Assembly (NCBI RefSeq): GCF_029964055.1
Contig: NZ_CP124836.1
Location: 2,728,001-2,792,000, forward strand
DNA from: Arthrobacter sp. EM1
GTDB lineage: Bacteria; Actinomycetota; Actinomycetes; Actinomycetales; Micrococcaceae
Direction: 5' to 3'
DNA length: 64,000 nt
The position numbers were made by a program, and so were the translations under genes. The notes under the pieces are model-generated. The model searched no databases. It worked only from the letters and a program-made list of their open reading frames with translations, and had not been told where the DNA came from. Shown one piece after another: positions 1-9,060 of the stretch; position 1 is the stretch's first letter, and each line of letters opens with the position of its first letter.

Positions 1-111
1 AGCGGCCGTAACTTCGAAGGTCTCTTCGAAGAGCTTAACGAACTCAGAGAGCTCGATGATGGTCAGTTCCTTGAAAGCTTCAATGAGCTCTTCGTTGGTG
101 AGCTTCGCCAT
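1..111 (-). CDS. rplL: 50S ribosomal protein L7/L12, N-terminal part (partial)
   Basis: The minus strand encodes [20 protein letters not shown] and onward, the start of bacterial L7/L12, the stalk protein that recruits translation factors to the large ribosomal subunit. Only the first 37 codons lie in the window and the gene continues beyond base 1. The ATG at 111-109 is preceded by an AGGAAGG-like ribosome binding site. It follows rplJ by about 80 bases in the same direction, the standard L10-L7/L12 operon order. Identity is sure because of context and the characteristic opening. Confidence 0.95.
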   Translation of the reverse strand, partial: MAKLTNEELIEAFKELTIIELSEFVKLFEETFEVTAA

Positions 112-188
112 GGTGTGGCGTCCTTCCTATAGTGGTGCTCGGCAGCCCGGGGGCTCGCCTTCGCACCGGAGTCTGGTTTGAAAGAGAG

Positions 189-791
189 TTAGTTCTCTTC
201 GGGGGCTGCGGCGTCAGCCGGAGCTTCGGTCTCTACTGCTGCATCTGCGGGAGCTTCGGCCGGAGCTTCGTCAGCGGCGGGCGCTTCGGCTTCGGCCGGG
301 GCACCGTTCGCTTCTTCAAGCTTGAGGCGCAGAGCATCGATGGTGCGTGCAGCGGCGGCAGCAGGAGCCTTGAGGATGCCTGCAACCATGGCAAGCTGGC
401 GCTCACGGGACTCGAGTGCTGCCAGGGCAGCTACCTCGCTGGCGTTCAGTGCCTTGCCCTCGAAGTAACCGGTCTTGATAACCAGCTGCTTGTTGGCCTT
501 GGCAAAATCCGTCAGGCTCTTGGCAGCGGCAACTGCGTCACCCTTGATAAACGCGATTGCAGTGGGGCCGGCGAGCTGGCCGTCGAATGCTTCGACACCG
601 GCTTCCTTGGCTGCAAGGGCGGTCAGGGTGTTCTTGACGACCGAGAACTTGGTGTCCTGGCCGAGAGAAACACGCAGCTGCTTGAGCTGTGCAACGGTGA
701 GCCCGCGGTATTCGGTCAGGACAGCGGCGTTCGATTCCTTGAAATCGTTAGTGATCTCAGCTACTGCTGAAACCTTGCTAGGCGTTGCCAT
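189..791 (-). CDS. rplJ: 50S ribosomal protein L10
   Basis: A 200-residue L10 protein, the base of the ribosomal stalk that binds L7/L12 dimers and 23S rRNA. The start MATPSKVSAVAEITNDF is chosen because the ATG at 791-789 has a perfect AAGGAGGG Shine-Dalgarno just upstream. The longer open frame reaching 899 would run through the leader hairpin and is not likely to be translated. The core (TEYRGLTVAQLKQLR, then AGPTAIAFIKGD) is typical L10. The last 35 residues are an Ala/Glu/Pro-rich acidic tail, as in other actinobacteria. It is probably autoregulated through the leader immediately upstream. Confidence 0.97.
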   Translation of the reverse strand: MATPSKVSAVAEITNDFKESNAAVLTEYRGLTVAQLKQLRVSLGQDTKFSVVKNTLTALAAKEAGVEAFDGQLAGPTAIAFIKGDAVAAAKSLTDFAKANKQLVIKTGYFEGKALNASEVAALAALESRERQLAMVAGILKAPAAAAARTIDALRLKLEEANGAPAEAEAPAADEAPAEAPADAAVETEAPADAAAPEEN

Positions 792-844
792 AACCCTCCT
801 TCCGGGGATAGAGCCGGTAGTTCCCGGTCCCCGCTCAAAAGAGC

Positions 845-1010
845 TAAAAACTAAAAACGCCCCGCGCAGATGCACGGGGCTTGTCTCGACGCAGTCCATG
901 ACTGCGGAGCTTTGCTTCGTTCACCTGCGCCGGCCGCCCTATGTTCAGGGTCCTTCGTCTGGAGATTCACTGGTTCTCCCGGCGCAGCTGCAGAAGTGAG
1001 CCTTGCTTGG
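845..1010 (-). promoter_or_regulatory. Putative L10 leader with intrinsic attenuator upstream of rplJ
   Basis: Between rplJ and the upstream GNAT gene lies a 308-base gap. On the minus strand it carries several stem-loops (GGAGA/TCTCC near 965-985 and GCAGTC/GACTGC near 890-905). They are followed by a 9-bp GC stem at 859-880 and a T-rich run at 845-858, which is the form of a rho-independent terminator. Placement 50-60 bases before rplJ is that of the autoregulatory L10 leader, where free L10(L12)n binds the RNA. The kink-turn binding motif was not verified, so the class is inference from position plus the visible terminator. Confidence 0.6.
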
Positions 1011-1099
1011 GAGAGTGAATGTCCAACAACCGACGGTCTTTGGTCCCCCCAGCCTACGCGAAACCTGGCCCTTGCTCCAAATCGGCGACGTCGGACGGT

Positions 1100-2209
1100 T
1101 CAGCTGTTGCTGGGGCCCAAATCCGGAAGTTCCTTCTGCCAGATCCCGGTGACTCCGGCGGTGGTGAATCCCAGCTGTTGGTTGACCGTGAGCAGGTAAC
1201 GGTTTTCCGGTGCGTTCCAGGTGTACAGCACCCGGGCGTCCGGGAACTGTTCGGAGAGCCGCTCCATGTTGGCGACCTTGATCAGCAGGCCCAGTTTGTT
1301 GCCGCGGTGCTCCGGGAGGACGACTGTGTCATCTTGGAAGACCACATCGGGCCGCAGTGCCAGGACGCTGATCGTGGTCAGACCGACCAGGTCACCGCTG
1401 CCCAGACGCTCGACGGCGGTGACCACTGTCCGGCGGCCCTGCGCAATGGCGACATCTTCCGCTTGCCGGAGGATTCCGCCGTCGAACACCATGCTTGAAT
1501 CATCGACACCGGGCACGCCGTCTTCGCCCGCGTTGTTTTCCAGTGCCGCGACGGCCTCAAGCCACTGCTCCGGGCACCGGTCCGTCCAATGGTGCAGCCG
1601 GTAGCGTCCTGCGTTCGCCTCCTCGGCCTCGGTTCCCAGCTCCGCCACGAGCTTGCCGTCAAGCGGCAGCGCGCAGGCACTGAACTGCTCGATGTGCTGC
1701 AGGGCATAGCCGCTGTGGCGGGCGAACTCGACTTCGCGGCTGTTGTCCGGGACGAACCCGAAGCCCGTGCCCGGCACCAGTTGCCCGGCTTCGCTGTCAC
1801 CGAGCGAGGAACTCGGATGGTTCGTGTCGACCAGGATGGTGTGCCGGCCCTCGTCGCGGGCGAAGTGCTCCGCAGCTTCAAGCAGTTGCCGGCCCACGCC
1901 CCGTCCTTGGAATTCGGGCAGGATGTCGAGCGCGAATTCGGCCAGGTCGAGGTTGTCCGCGAGCGGCAGCGCGATGTCCACAGTACCGACGATTTCCCCG
2001 CTCACCTTGGCAACGAGAATGACCTGGCGCTCGTACGGGTCCGCCATTTCCAGCAGTTTTTCCTGCGGCAAGTAGGCGAGATCATCGCTGCCCCACGTCT
2101 GCATTCGCACCTTGCGTCCCACTTCGACGGCGGCAACGAAGTCGGAGGCATCCGACCCGTCAAGCGAATCGGGGATCCACAGCTGTTCAATCCGTACTTC
2201 ATTTGCCAT
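1100..2209 (-). CDS. GNAT family N-acetyltransferase (tandem GNAT)
   Basis: A 369-residue protein with two GNAT-like halves. The first half contains DLAEFALDILPEFQGRGVGR, a textbook acetyl-CoA pyrophosphate loop (motif A, R/Q-x-x-G-x-G/A) near residue 100. The second half (about 200-369) contains VVLPEHRGNKLGLLIK, a weaker copy. Substrate is unknown. The start at MANEV is tentative, since in-frame ATG codons lie 9 and 12 bases upstream with no decisive ribosome binding site. It sits between rplA and rplJ on the same strand, but a terminator precedes it and a leader follows it, so it is probably its own unit. Confidence 0.8.
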   Translation of the reverse strand: MANEVRIEQLWIPDSLDGSDASDFVAAVEVGRKVRMQTWGSDDLAYLPQEKLLEMADPYERQVILVAKVSGEIVGTVDIALPLADNLDLAEFALDILPEFQGRGVGRQLLEAAEHFARDEGRHTILVDTNHPSSSLGDSEAGQLVPGTGFGFVPDNSREVEFARHSGYALQHIEQFSACALPLDGKLVAELGTEAEEANAGRYRLHHWTDRCPEQWLEAVAALENNAGEDGVPGVDDSSMVFDGGILRQAEDVAIAQGRRTVVTAVERLGSGDLVGLTTISVLALRPDVVFQDDTVVLPEHRGNKLGLLIKVANMERLSEQFPDARVLYTWNAPENRYLLTVNQQLGFTTAGVTGIWQKELPDLGPSNS

Positions 2210-2370
2210 TGCGGCCATCATCCCCAGCGGTTCTGCCATCCGTGCGTGCCGGAAACCCGGCGATAACCGGGCAACCACGGCCAGCATATGCCGCTTTGGG
2301 CCGCTGTTCCATCAATACCGGTCCACCAGCGACGCGCGCCGGGCCCTGGCCGTTCGTCGTGGAATGCAGG

Positions 2371-2402
2371 AAAGACCGCCCCGCGGATGCGGGACGGTCT
2401 TT
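2371..2402 (-). terminator. Terminator hairpin after rplK-rplA
   Basis: A 14-bp inverted repeat (AAAGACCG...CGGTCTTT arms, one mismatch, 4-base loop) lies 28 bases past the rplA stop. On the minus strand the 3' arm ends in a short T-run (GGTCTTTCC). The stem is symmetric, with only short T-runs on each side. Confidence 0.7.
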
Positions 2403-2430
2403 CCGTCGTGTGCTGTAAGGCTGGTGAGGA

Positions 2431-3138
2431 TTAGACCTCGGTCAGGACCTTGGTGACGTTGGGGTCAACCGAGATGCCCGGGCCAAACGTGGTGGCGACG
2501 GTAGCCTTCTGGATGTACCGGCCCTTGGAAGCGGACGGCTTGAGGCGAAGAACTTCTTCCAGAGCGGCGGCGTAGTTCTCGGCCAACTTGAGGGCGTCGA
2601 ACGAAACCTTGCCGATGATGAAGTGCAGGTTGGAGTGCTTGTCGACGCGGAAGTCGATCTTGCCACCCTTGATGTCGTTGACGGCCTTGGCGACGTCAGC
2701 GGTCACGGTGCCGGTCTTCGGGTTCGGCATCAGGTTACGCGGACCCAGGACCTTACCGAGGCGGCCAACCTTGCCCATAAGGTCAGGGGTGGCGACGGCG
2801 GCGTCGAAGTCGGTCCAGCCGGCTGCGATCTTTTCGATCAGGTCATCGGAACCAACGAAGTCGGCGCCGGCTGCGATTGCTGCCTCAGCCTTGTCGCCCG
2901 TTGCGAAGACCAGGACGCGGGCTGTTTTACCCGTGCCGTGCGGCAGGATAACGGTGCCGCGGACCATCTGGTCGGCCTTGCGAGGGTCAACACCCAGGCG
3001 GAAAGCTACCTCAACGGTGGCGTCGAACTTGGACGGGTTGGTGTCCTTGGCCAGCGTCACTGCCTCAAACGGCGCGTAGAACTTCTCCGCGTCGATTTTG
3101 GCTGCGGCTGCCTCATATGCTTTGCTGCGCTTTGCCAT
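2431..3138 (-). CDS. rplA: 50S ribosomal protein L1
   Basis: A 235-residue L1 protein, which forms the mobile L1 stalk at the ribosomal E site. It starts [20 protein letters not shown] at the ATG 3138-3136, with a GGAGAA ribosome binding site in the preceding bases; the longer open frame to 3237 is unsupported. The L1 signature around [20 protein letters not shown] is intact. It lies 141 bases downstream of rplK in the usual L11-L1 operon and is followed by a terminator hairpin. Confidence 0.97.
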   Translation of the reverse strand: MAKRSKAYEAAAAKIDAEKFYAPFEAVTLAKDTNPSKFDATVEVAFRLGVDPRKADQMVRGTVILPHGTGKTARVLVFATGDKAEAAIAAGADFVGSDDLIEKIAAGWTDFDAAVATPDLMGKVGRLGKVLGPRNLMPNPKTGTVTADVAKAVNDIKGGKIDFRVDKHSNLHFIIGKVSFDALKLAENYAAALEEVLRLKPSASKGRYIQKATVATTFGPGISVDPNVTKVLTEV

Positions 3139-3279
3139 GCTGCTTATTTCTCCTTGTGCAGTTGTGGTCTGCGGACCGCGCTGGGCCCTGCCACAGTTGG
3201 GACTCCGGCTCGATAATCCGTGCCGGGCTTCCAACATTCAAATGTTTAGGTGGTGCCGGTTGCCCGGCGGTAAAGGCAT

Positions 3280-3711
3280 TTAGCCTTCGACGGTGATACC
3301 CATGGAGCGGGCGGTGCCGGCGATGATCTTCGCGGCGCCTTCAAGGCTGGTGGCGTTGAGGTCTTCCATCTTGGAGGTGGCGATCTCGTTGACCTGGGCC
3401 TGGGTAAGCTTCGCGACCTTGACGGTGTGCGGGGTAGGCGAACCCTTGGCGACGCCTGCAGCCTTTTTGATGAGCTCTGCAGCCGGCGGGGTTTTGGTGA
3501 TGAACGTGAATGAACGGTCCTCGTAGACCGTGATTTCAACCGGAATAACGTTGCCGCGCTGGGCTTCCGTCGCAGCGTTGTACGCCTTGCAGAATTCCAT
3601 GATGTTGACACCGTGCTGGCCAAGCGCAGGACCGATCGGCGGGGCCGGGTTAGCGGCACCTGCCTGGATCTGCAGCTTGATGAGGCCGGTGACCTTCTTC
3701 TTGGGAGCCAA
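3280..3711 (-). CDS. rplK: 50S ribosomal protein L11
   Basis: A 143-residue L11 protein of the GTPase-associated centre. It begins [20 protein letters not shown] and contains the proline-rich [20 protein letters not shown] segment that thiopeptide antibiotics contact, plus the C-terminal rRNA-binding signature ending [12 protein letters not shown]. Length is normal for the family. It lies between nusG and rplA on the minus strand. Confidence 0.98.
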
Positions 3712-3841
3712 TGTAGGGTCCTTCTCTCAATTACTTCCTGGGACACAGGAGCGTGCCGCAGCTTGGTGGCCGCCATGGCGAGGCGGCCGGCCGCCCCTGG
3801 CTGCTAAAGCGGGCAGCCCGGGACGAATTCTGTGGGAACAG

Positions 3842-4711
3842 CTAGATCTTGCTGACCTGGTTGAAAGCCAGCGTGACCGGCGTCTCGCGCTCGAAGATGG
3901 AAACCAGCACCACCAGGGTCTGGGAGTCCACCTTGATTTCGGAGATGGTGGCCGGGAGGGTCTCGAAGGGGCCCTCCTTGACGATGACCGACTCGCCGAC
4001 CTCGAAGTCGACGTCGATCTGCGCCGCAGCGTGCTTGATGGGCTTGCCCTTCTCGGCCTGCTCTTCTTCGAAGACCGGCGCGAGCATGGAGAAGACCTCA
4101 TCGAGGCGCAGCGGGACCGGGTTGTGGGCGTTGCCCACAAATCCGGTAACGCCCGGGGTGTGGCGGACGGCGCCCCAGGAGGCATCCGTCAGGTCCATCC
4201 GGACCAGGACGTAGCCGGGGATCCGGACGCGGTTGATCACCTTGCGCTGAGCGTTCTTGATCTCAACGACTTCCTCCATCGGAACCTGGATTTCGAAGAT
4301 GTAGTCTTCCATGTCCAGGGTCTGGATGCGGGTCTCAAGGTTGGCCTTGACGCGGTTCTCGTAGCCTGCGTAGGAGTGGATGACGAACCAGTCACCTTCC
4401 TGGCGGCGCAGCTTGGCCTTGAACTCGTCGGCCGGGTCAACCTCTGCAGCGGCCGCAGCAGCTGCCAGCGCGTCGGCCGATTCGTCATCGGATCCGGCTG
4501 CTTCGTCGCCGGCAACGGCTGCCTCGTCCGAGTCCGCCTCAGCAGACTCTTCCGCGGCGGCTTCCCCGGCTTCTGCTGTGTCAGCGGCCTCGTCAGCGAC
4601 GTCGGATGCGGGCGCAGCAGACGCGGCCTCGGACAGTTCCCCGGTTTCCACCGCGGCGTCCTGGCTCTTATCCAGCTCAGTCTCAGTTACCTCGAGCTCC
4701 TGCTCAGACAC
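3842..4711 (-). CDS. nusG: Transcription termination/antitermination protein NusG
   Basis: NusG couples RNA polymerase to rho and the ribosome. The NGN domain starts near [19 protein letters not shown] and the KOW domain near [15 protein letters not shown] at the C-terminus. Roughly 100 residues of Ala/Glu/Asp-rich sequence precede the NGN domain, a feature of actinobacterial NusG. I chose the GTG at 4711-4709 (VSEQELEV) because AGGAG lies 5 bases upstream. An ATG at 4741 would add ten residues but has no clear binding site. It lies about 115 bases downstream of secE. Confidence 0.95.
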   Translation of the reverse strand: MSEQELEVTETELDKSQDAAVETGELSEAASAAPASDVADEAADTAEAGEAAAEESAEADSDEAAVAGDEAAGSDDESADALAAAAAAAEVDPADEFKAKLRRQEGDWFVIHSYAGYENRVKANLETRIQTLDMEDYIFEIQVPMEEVVEIKNAQRKVINRVRIPGYVLVRMDLTDASWGAVRHTPGVTGFVGNAHNPVPLRLDEVFSMLAPVFEEEQAEKGKPIKHAAAQIDVDFEVGESVIVKEGPFETLPATISEIKVDSQTLVVLVSIFERETPVTLAFNQVSKI

Positions 4712-4825
4712 TTGGTCTCCTGCTTCCTCATTGCCTAACATGCCTATTTAAATGACTCAATTCCGCACACCCCGCAGAACCGCCGGAATCCCGGGGTAAG
4801 CCACGAAGTCTGCGGACCGGTCGCC

Positions 4826-5110
4826 TTAGCGGTCCGTGGGGCCTGTGCCGCCGAAGACCCAGCCCACGCCGACCCCGAAGGCCAGATCCAGCACTGTGGC
4901 GATGAGCATCATAATGACGACGAACACCAGCACCACAAGCGTGTAGTTGATCAGTTCCTTGCGGGTCGGAGCGACAACCTTCTTCAGTTCGCCGATGACC
5001 TGGCGGACAAAAAGCGCGATCCGGGCGAAGAAACCTGCCTTGGGGGCATTCTTGGCGGGGCGGCCACTGGAGCTGCCTGCAGCCGTTTCGGTCACCTGGA
5101 TCTCACTCAT
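4826..5110 (-). CDS. secE: Preprotein translocase subunit SecE
   Basis: A 94-residue SecE, the small clamp subunit of the SecYEG channel. After a polar N-terminus (MSEIQVTETAAG) come the amphipathic segment FVRQVIGELKKVVAPTRKEL, the SecE signature, and one transmembrane helix (TLVVLVFVVIMMLIATVLDL). The start is the ATG at 5110; the open frame further upstream runs into tRNA-Trp and is not coding. Order tRNA-Trp, secE, nusG is conserved in actinobacteria. Confidence 0.96.
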   Translation of the reverse strand: MSEIQVTETAAGSSSGRPAKNAPKAGFFARIALFVRQVIGELKKVVAPTRKELINYTLVVLVFVVIMMLIATVLDLAFGVGVGWVFGGTGPTDR

Positions 5111-5188
5111 CCTCGCAATGTCGGATACCCGGCCCTGAACTGAACCATGGTTGCTGCGCTTGTTCCGGAGAAACCGGAACAGCTTGCG

Positions 5189-5261
5189 CAGGGCAGACAG
5201 GACTCGAACCTGCAACCTGCGGTTTTGGAGACCGCTGCGCTACCAATTGCGCCACTACCCT
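5189..5261 (-). tRNA. tRNA-Trp (anticodon CCA)
   Basis: A 73-base cloverleaf on the minus strand. The acceptor arm AGGGTAG pairs with CTGCCCT with one G-U pair, the anticodon stem CGGTC... has loop CTCCAAA giving anticodon CCA (bases 5226-5228), and the T arm has the GGTTCGAGTCC motif. The discriminator base is G. It is immediately upstream of secE, its conserved position. Confidence 0.96.
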
Positions 5262-5558
5262 ATGGATCAAAAACAAGCCCCCGGCCTGTTTCCCCAGACT
5301 TCGCTGAGGCGCAGGCCATCGTCGTGTTTTCAACACCGGAGAACCAGTCTACGCAACAACTGCGTCTACGTCGAACCGGCCCCTTCGGACCGTGCGTCCG
5401 GCCGGGAGCAGTTGAGCAAAAAGCCGCGACCACGACTTTCCACGCTGCAGTCACACTTCCGCACGGGCACCTCTGAGGATCCGATGAACAGCATAGAGTA
5501 GATTCCGTCGAATCCCACCCGCAGCCGCCGAAGCTGCAAGCGAAGAAATGGACCCGCG

Positions 5559-6776
5559 ATGCCTGCCGCCCGCATTTCACAGCGTATTTCCGCCATAGCC
5601 GAATCCGCCACATTGGCTGTTGATGCCAAGGCGAAGGCGTTGAAGGCGGCAGGCCGGCCGGTCATCGGTTTCGGCGCCGGGGAGCCGGACTTCCCGACCC
5701 CCGATTACATTGTGCAGGCGGCAATCGAAGCCGCCAGCCAGCCCAAGTACCACCGGTACTCCCCGGCCGCCGGCCTGCCGGAGTTGCGGCAGGCCATCGC
5801 GGACAAGACGTTCCGCGATTCCGGCTACCGGGCAGAGGCGTCCCAGGTGCTCGTCACCAACGGCGGCAAACAAGCCGTTTACAACACCTTCGCCACGCTA
5901 CTGGACCCGGGCGACGAGGTGATTGTCCCGACTCCGTTCTGGACCACCTACCCGGAAGCCATCCGGCTCGCGGGCGGCGTCCCGGTCGAGGTCTTCGCCG
6001 GACCGGAGCAGGAATACCTGGTTGCCGTGGAGCAGCTGGAAGCGGCAGTTACGGACCGCACGAAAATACTCCTTTTTGTGTCCCCTTCCAACCCCACCGG
6101 CGCCGTGTACTCGCCGGAACAGGTCCGGGAGATCGGCCAGTGGGCAGCCGCCAAGGGACTCTGGGTGGTCACGGACGAGATCTACGAGCACCTGACCTAC
6201 GACGGGGTGCCATTCACCTCGATTGCCACGGCCGTCCCTGAACTGGGCGACCGGGTGGTCATCCTCAACGGCGTGGCGAAGACGTACGCCATGACAGGCT
6301 GGCGCGTCGGGTGGATGATCGGCCCCGCCGACGTCATCAAGGCCGCCACGAACCTGCAGTCGCATGCCACGTCGAACGTCTCCAACATCCCGCAGGTTGC
6401 GGCGCTCGCCGCGGTGTCCGGTCCGCTGAGCGCCGTCGACGAGATGAAGCTCGCCTTCGACCGGCGCCGCAAAGCCATCGTGGCCGGACTGAACGCCATC
6501 GAGGGCGTGGATTGCCCGACGCCGAAAGGTGCCTTCTACGTCTACGCGGACGTCCGTGCCCTGCTTGGCAAGGAATTGCCGTCCGCAAACGGACCCGTCC
6601 GGCCGTCCACGTCCGCGGAGCTGGCGGCACTGATCCTCGATGAGGTGGAAGTGGCTGTGGTTCCGGGTGAGGCCTTTGGGCCCTCCGGGTACCTACGCCT
6701 CTCCTACGCCCTGGGCGATGAGGACCTCGCCACAGGCGTCGCCCGCCTGCAGGACTTCCTCGGCCAAGCCAAGTAA
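5559..6776 (+). CDS. Pyridoxal phosphate-dependent aminotransferase (aspartate aminotransferase type)
   Basis: A 405-residue class I/II aminotransferase. Visible family features are the substrate-binding [12 protein letters not shown] near residue 40, [10 protein letters not shown] near 101, [14 protein letters not shown] near 175 (the Asn contacts PLP), DEIYEHL near 206 and the PLP lysine K241 in [14 protein letters not shown]. The fold and motifs are those of aspartate aminotransferase subgroup I-gamma enzymes, which make glutamate from aspartate or the reverse; prephenate may also be a substrate in such enzymes. It is oriented away from tRNA-Trp and stands alone. Confidence 0.88.
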   Translation: MPAARISQRISAIAESATLAVDAKAKALKAAGRPVIGFGAGEPDFPTPDYIVQAAIEAASQPKYHRYSPAAGLPELRQAIADKTFRDSGYRAEASQVLVTNGGKQAVYNTFATLLDPGDEVIVPTPFWTTYPEAIRLAGGVPVEVFAGPEQEYLVAVEQLEAAVTDRTKILLFVSPSNPTGAVYSPEQVREIGQWAAAKGLWVVTDEIYEHLTYDGVPFTSIATAVPELGDRVVILNGVAKTYAMTGWRVGWMIGPADVIKAATNLQSHATSNVSNIPQVAALAAVSGPLSAVDEMKLAFDRRRKAIVAGLNAIEGVDCPTPKGAFYVYADVRALLGKELPSANGPVRPSTSAELAALILDEVEVAVVPGEAFGPSGYLRLSYALGDEDLATGVARLQDFLGQAK

Positions 6777-6810
6777 ACAACCCTCCCGCACTTCCGGCGG
6801 GCGAATCACG

Positions 6811-6946
6811 AACGCTCCCGCAGCCGCTGCCGGCCGCTGCGGGAGCGTTCCCCGACAACCCGCCGAAACTGCGGGAGCGTTCCCCGACAACCCGCCGAAA
6901 CTGCGGGAGCGTTCCCCGTCAACCCGCCGAAACTGCGGGAGCGTCG
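6811..6946. repeat. Hairpin plus 32-bp tandem repeats after the aminotransferase gene
   Basis: A perfect 14-bp inverted repeat (6811-6824 with 6836-6849) is followed by a 32-bp unit. Its GGGAGCG landmark recurs at 6841, 6873, 6905 and 6937, so there are about three full units plus a partial one. Each unit carries a copy of the right arm of the hairpin, so each could pair with the single left arm. The array lies between two convergent genes and may act as a bidirectional terminator. Confidence 0.85.
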
Positions 6947-6957
6947 GGTTTGTGGGA

Positions 6958-7632
6958 TTAGAGGAGCCTGCGCTCGGCGGCCCAGCGGGTGAGTTCGTGC
7001 CGGTTGGAGAGCTGGAGCTTGCGCAGCACGGCCGAGACGTGCGTTTCCACCGTCTTGATCGAGATGAACAACTCCCTCGCGACTTCCTTATAGCTGTAGC
7101 CCCTGGCGATGAGCCGCATCACTTCGAGCTCGCGGGCTGAGAGCCTGTCCAGTTCGTCGTCGGCAATGTCGGCCGGGGCGGTGCCGAAAGCATCGAGCAC
7201 AAAGCCGGCCAGCCGGGGCGAGAAGACGGCGTCGCCGCCCGCCACCCGACGCACGGCGTCGGAAATTTCCTTCCCGGAGATGGTTTTGGTGACGTAGCCG
7301 CGGGCCCCGGCCCGGATCACCGACACAACATCCTCTGCCGCGTCGGAGACGCTCAGGGCCAGGAACCGGGTACTGCCCAGCAAGGGAGCTGAACCGGCCA
7401 GCACCTCTCGGCCGCCGCCGCCGAGCCCGCCGGGCAGATGGACATCCAGGAGCACCACGTCGGGGCGCACCGCCGCGATCACCGCGATGGCTTCTTCCAC
7501 AGTCCCAGCCTCGCCGGCGACGACAATGTTCGGGTCCAGGTCAGCTTTCAGGCCGGACCTGAAGATGGCATGATCGTCCACAATTACTACCCGGATCCCC
7601 GGTCCGGGACGTTCCTCCGCGCTAATGCTCAC
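6958..7632 (-). CDS. NarL/FixJ-type response regulator
   Basis: A 224-residue two-component regulator. The receiver domain (about residues 13-130) has the acidic pair VDDHAIF, the phospho-acceptor D63 in LLDVHLP and the K-T switch in GYVTKTIS. The C-terminal LuxR-type helix-turn-helix (about 160-222) contains LSARELEVMRLIARGYSYKEVA and SIKTVETHVSAVLRKL. Its start overlaps the stop of the kinase gene by four bases (ATGA), so the two are cotranscribed and translationally coupled. It probably controls the divergent PspC genes. Confidence 0.93.
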   Translation of the reverse strand: MSISAEERPGPGIRVVIVDDHAIFRSGLKADLDPNIVVAGEAGTVEEAIAVIAAVRPDVVLLDVHLPGGLGGGGREVLAGSAPLLGSTRFLALSVSDAAEDVVSVIRAGARGYVTKTISGKEISDAVRRVAGGDAVFSPRLAGFVLDAFGTAPADIADDELDRLSARELEVMRLIARGYSYKEVARELFISIKTVETHVSAVLRKLQLSNRHELTRWAAERRLL

Positions 7633-8936
7633 TGTGTTGCCTCTCCGTTGCCGTTGGCGGCCGCAGCGCCCGTGGCTGCTCCCGCCGCCAACGGAAGCCT
7701 CAGCCGCACCTCGGTGCCGTCTTCGTTGCTGCTGATGGTAGCGGTGCCGCCATGGCGGTTCATCCGGCCGACAATCGATTCACGGACCCCCAGCCGGTCA
7801 GCAGGGACGGCGTCCGGGTCGAAGCCGGGACCGCGGTCCTTCACGAAGACCTCCGCCGCGTCGTCGGCGACCTCCAGATACACGGACACGGCGCCGCCGC
7901 CGTGCCGGGCAGCGTTCAGCATCGCCTCTCGGGCGGCCTGGACGAGCGCCTCGTGGCGTTCGGCCATGGCGCAGTCCCCCACAGAGACCACTTCGACCGC
8001 GCGGCCCAGGGCGTCCTCCACGTCCGCCGCGGCGGCCCTAATACGCTCGGACAACTGACCGGATTCCCGGCCCGGATCCCGGTACAGCCAGCCCCTCAAC
8101 TCGCGTTCCTGGGCGCGGGCAAGCCGGACGACGTCGGTCTCGTTGCCGGCCCGCCGCTGGATCAGGGCCAGGGTCTGCAGCACGGAGTCGTGGAGGTGGG
8201 CGGCAATCTCGGCCCGTTCGGTGGCGCGGACCCGCCCGGCCCGTTCCGCCTCCAGGTCGCGCCAGAACTTCAGCCCCCAGGGCAAGAGGACCAGCGCCAC
8301 GCCCCCTAGCACCGCCACCGAGGCCAGCAGCGCAAGCCAGGTCTGTTCCCACGACCCGGAGCCGGACACCATAACCAGGACGCCGGTGACAACAAGTGCC
8401 AACCCGGCCGCAAGACGTGCCCAGCCGCCGGCCTGGTCCGCTTTGGTCTTGTCCACAAGGCCTGCCCGGCGGGTTTCATCCAACTGCATCCAGGCGATGG
8501 CCGCGCCGCACAGGATGGCCGCAACCGGGACGAGGGTCCCGAGCGGAATGTCAACGCCGAGCAGACGGGCAATCAGGATGCCGGCGGCCAGCAGCAGGCC
8601 CGACCCAAGCAGGATCTCCTTGCCGTAGCGCATTCCGGTGATCCTGCCGCGCCACCACCCGGCTGGAAACTCACCGTCCGGCACGCTCACAGCGGGAGCA
8701 ATGGGCGACACCGGCTGGCGGGCGCTGCGCCTGGCGCTTTCATCAGCGGTGGGAACCATGATCCAAAGCCAGGCGTAGAACGCCACCCCGGCACCGCCGG
8801 CGAGCGCGGCAACCGCCATACCGACTCGGATCATCCGCACCGGCCAGCCCAGATGCCCGGCGAGGCCGGCGCAGACCCCGGCGATCACCCGGTCGCTGCC
8901 GCGGACCAGCGGCGGGCGGGAAGCGGCTGTTGTCAT
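7629..8936 (-). CDS. PspC-domain sensor histidine kinase
   Basis: A 435-residue membrane kinase. Residues 10-65 form a PspC domain (RVIAGVCAGLAGHLGW followed by a hydrophobic helix), then come several further transmembrane segments to about residue 225. The HisKA_3-type box follows with the phospho-accepting His in AHLHDSVLQTLALIQ, and then a HATPase with REAMLNAARHGGG (N box) and VKDRGPGFDPDAV (G box). I chose the ATG at 8936, since the open frame upstream is Arg/Pro-rich noise. PspC-kinase fusions are a known actinobacterial form of LiaS-like envelope-stress sensors. Confidence 0.92.
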   Translation of the reverse strand: MTTAASRPPLVRGSDRVIAGVCAGLAGHLGWPVRMIRVGMAVAALAGGAGVAFYAWLWIMVPTADESARRSARQPVSPIAPAVSVPDGEFPAGWWRGRITGMRYGKEILLGSGLLLAAGILIARLLGVDIPLGTLVPVAAILCGAAIAWMQLDETRRAGLVDKTKADQAGGWARLAAGLALVVTGVLVMVSGSGSWEQTWLALLASVAVLGGVALVLLPWGLKFWRDLEAERAGRVRATERAEIAAHLHDSVLQTLALIQRRAGNETDVVRLARAQERELRGWLYRDPGRESGQLSERIRAAAADVEDALGRAVEVVSVGDCAMAERHEALVQAAREAMLNAARHGGGAVSVYLEVADDAAEVFVKDRGPGFDPDAVPADRLGVRESIVGRMNRHGGTATISSNEDGTEVRLRLPLAAGAATGAAAANGNGEATQ

Positions 8937-8956
8937 AAGGCAATCCAAACACGGAT

Positions 8957-8969
8957 CAGGGTTTCCCTG
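8957..8969. promoter_or_regulatory. Candidate operator in the PspC kinase/PspC protein divergent promoter
   Basis: The 124-base divergent gap contains the perfect palindrome CAGGG-TTT-CCCTG, and two further CAGGG half sites follow at about 9000 and 9010. This is the expected place for binding of the adjacent NarL-type regulator. Function is inferred from location and symmetry only. Confidence 0.4.
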
Positions 8970-9060
8970 CCGTGTTTCCGGCCCGAACCGGGGTCGACTC
9001 AGGGGCAGTTCAGGGTGTTCCCCAGTAGAACGGAATCGTGGCGGACGGCAGGATCGAAGT

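Noticed and set aside
3530..4738. 402-residue plus-strand open frame opposite nusG and the rplK start
   Set aside because: Antisense shadow; the minus strand encodes NusG and L11 with certain motifs.
6811..6946. CRISPR array
   Set aside because: The 32-bp units are contiguous without unique spacers and no cas gene is present. They are simple tandem repeats.
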